NCBI GenBank assembly: GCA_030057555.1
Contig: JASGUU010000071.1
Span: 1 to 59,948 of the forward strand
Reading direction: 5' to 3'
DNA: 59,948 nucleotides
DNA from: Bacillota bacterium
Lineage (GTDB): Bacteria > Bacillota > Clostridia > Saccharofermentanales > Fastidiosipilaceae
A program made the translations under genes and the position numbers. Position 1 is the stretch's first letter, and each line of letters opens with the position of its first letter. The notes under the pieces were generated by a model that was not told the origin of the DNA, ran no database searches, and was given only the letters and a program-made list of their open reading frames with translations. Positions 59,007 through 59,948 of the stretch are shown here, one piece after another.

Positions 59007-59825
59007 ATGCTTCCTTTTATCCATCTCTTTGGTCATGATGTCGCGACCTGGGGGCTGGTCATCGCCGCCGCCTTTCTGCTGGGCGCCGCTGTCGCCGTCC
59101 TGCTCTCACGCCGGCTCGGCGCTTCCGTGGAAGACAGCTTCTATGCACTGCTCTATGCCTGTATAGGAGTCCTCATCGGCGGCAAACTCCTCTATCTGCT
59201 GACCTCGATCCCCTTGCTTTGCAGCCTGCTGCAAAGCGGCGTATCTCTGCGCGCATTGATCCCGCAGCTCGCCCGGGGCGGCTTCGTTCTCTACGGCGGG
59301 ATTGCCGGAGGTCTCGCAGGCATCTGGATCTATGCCCGTCAGTTTCGTCTCGCTCCCTGGCCTCTCGCCCGCCCTCTCATCGCGGTGATCCCGCTGCTGC
59401 AGGGTCTCGGGCGTCTGGGCTGTTTTGCCGCCGGCTGCTGCTACGGCCGCCGCTGCGAACAGGGGATCGTGTTCACCGTTTCGCCGGTGGCGCCGAACCA
59501 TGTGCCGCTGATCCCCACCCAGCTGATCGAGGCGGCGGTCGGGCTCGTGATCTTCGTCATCATTCTCAGATTCACGCTCAAAGGAATGGGCGCACGCCGT
59601 CTCCTCGCCGTTTACCTGCTTCTCTACGGCAGCGCCCGCTTCCTGATCGAGTTCCTGCGCGGCGATCCGGAGCGCGGCTTCCTTTTCGGCCTCTCGACCT
59701 CGCAGTGGCTGAGCCTCGCAGCCCTGCTCATCGCCGTGCGACTTCTTGCTGGCTCCGGGTACAGAAAATCAGCTGATTCCGGGGGTGAAGGCGGTGGACA
59801 GGCGGCAGAAGACGGGCGCAGCTGA
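59007..59825 (+). CDS. Prolipoprotein diacylglyceryl transferase family protein
   Basis: A 272-residue membrane protein with about seven hydrophobic segments that matches the Lgt family, which transfers diacylglycerol from phosphatidylglycerol to the lipobox Cys. Family segments are seen in order: FVLYGGIAGGLAGIWIYAR (about 91), GRLGCFAAGCCYGRRC (135-150, with the invariant GRxGCF), PTQLIEA (about 170) and ARFLIEFLRGDPERG (about 210-224). The usual HGGL is replaced by LYGGI here, as in divergent Lgt-like proteins, so activity is not certain. Start ATG 59007 has no strong Shine-Dalgarno. It suits a genome rich in lipoproteins. Confidence 0.8.
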   Translation: MLPFIHLFGHDVATWGLVIAAAFLLGAAVAVLLSRRLGASVEDSFYALLYACIGVLIGGKLLYLLTSIPLLCSLLQSGVSLRALIPQLARGGFVLYGGIAGGLAGIWIYARQFRLAPWPLARPLIAVIPLLQGLGRLGCFAAGCCYGRRCEQGIVFTVSPVAPNHVPLIPTQLIEAAVGLVIFVIILRFTLKGMGARRLLAVYLLLYGSARFLIEFLRGDPERGFLFGLSTSQWLSLAALLIAVRLLAGSGYRKSADSGGEGGGQAAEDGRS

Positions 59826-59948
59826 GACCAGCTATATAATGTCAAGCCCTGAATAGTGGTTTTTTGAGGATGTATCAGCAGTAGCTTAGATGCTGCTGAT
59901 ACTAGCTCAACCATCAGAAGTTTCAAGAGAAACGAGCGATTCCGGACT
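59826..59948. other. Right-edge non-coding sequence with hairpin
   Basis: A perfect 10-bp inverted repeat (GTATCAGCAG at 59872-59881 and CTGCTGATAC at 59893-59902, 11-nt loop) follows the Lgt-like gene by 46 nt. A TATAAT hexamer lies at 59835-59840 with no convincing -35. No gene is seen up to the edge. Confidence 0.5.

Overview
The window reads as chromosome from a GC-rich, Gram-positive anaerobe, most likely a Clostridia-type member of the Bacillota. The evidence is a complete set of [FeFe]-hydrogenase maturases (HydE, HydF, HydG), several lipobox lipoproteins, a sortase-type surface protein, an Lgt-family transferase, RecD2 and YhaO/YhaN-type repair proteins, a YugP-type peptidase, a DUF3842 protein and two-component systems typical of Firmicutes. 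I saw no rRNA, tRNA, CRISPR array or intact transposase. The species cannot be named from this sequence.

Layout. 0-3.4 kb: a pair of palindromic repeats, then hydE-cysK (minus strand) and a 2-hydroxyacid dehydrogenase. 3.4-14.5 kb: an old tandem duplication of a unit holding a Gfo/Idh oxidoreductase and a giant repeat lipoprotein; the first oxidoreductase copy is a deletion pseudogene, and a remnant of the dehydrogenase 3' end marks the duplication joint. 14.8-18.2 kb: a third, diverged giant lipoprotein. 18.3-30.2 kb: housekeeping and accessory enzymes (GNAT, compact YhaO/YhaN pair, FMN reductase, M3 peptidase, ferredoxin-type aldo/keto reductase coupled to RecD2, a second aldo/keto reductase). 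30.4-37.3 kb: an NlpC/P60-like protein, an OmpR-type two-component system, HD phosphohydrolase, RtcB, a radical SAM protein, and an AT-richer patch with an M20 peptidase remnant and a TRIC channel. 37.4-47.2 kb: YugP-type peptidase, the ThuA-uxaC-dtd operon, a small unknown gene with strong palindromes in its promoter region, and the hydG-hydF-malY-M20 operon. 47.2-48.1 kb: a non-coding kilobase with four 71-bp tandem hairpin repeats. 48.1-59.9 kb: DUF3842-methyltransferase, a P/Q-rich membrane protein, an ABC exporter with a divergent NarL-type two-component system (the LnrLMN/LnrJK layout), a cyclophilin lipoprotein, a VWA surface protein, a DUF4190-like protein and an Lgt-family protein.

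Themes. The cell envelope dominates: three lipoproteins of 1135-1377 residues built from alternating DUF5067-like modules on Thr/Pro stalks, a VWA surface protein, two proteins with disordered Pro/Gln tails and membrane helices, a lipoprotein PPIase and an Lgt homologue. Hydrogenase maturation is split over two loci, each tightly linked to a PLP enzyme of cysteine metabolism (cysK with hydE, malY/patB with hydFG).

The least explained feature is a set of AT-rich, imperfectly palindromic intergenic repeats at about 0.13, 3.4, 29.1, 41.8 and 47.6 kb, plus degenerate traces at 22.6 kb. They share outer ends of the form GTG(G/A)(T/G)C and their mirror, often occur as tandem copies, and at 47.6 kb carry G-U-type pairs that favour folding as RNA from the plus strand. 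No family or structure search could be run, so family names rest on motif recognition.
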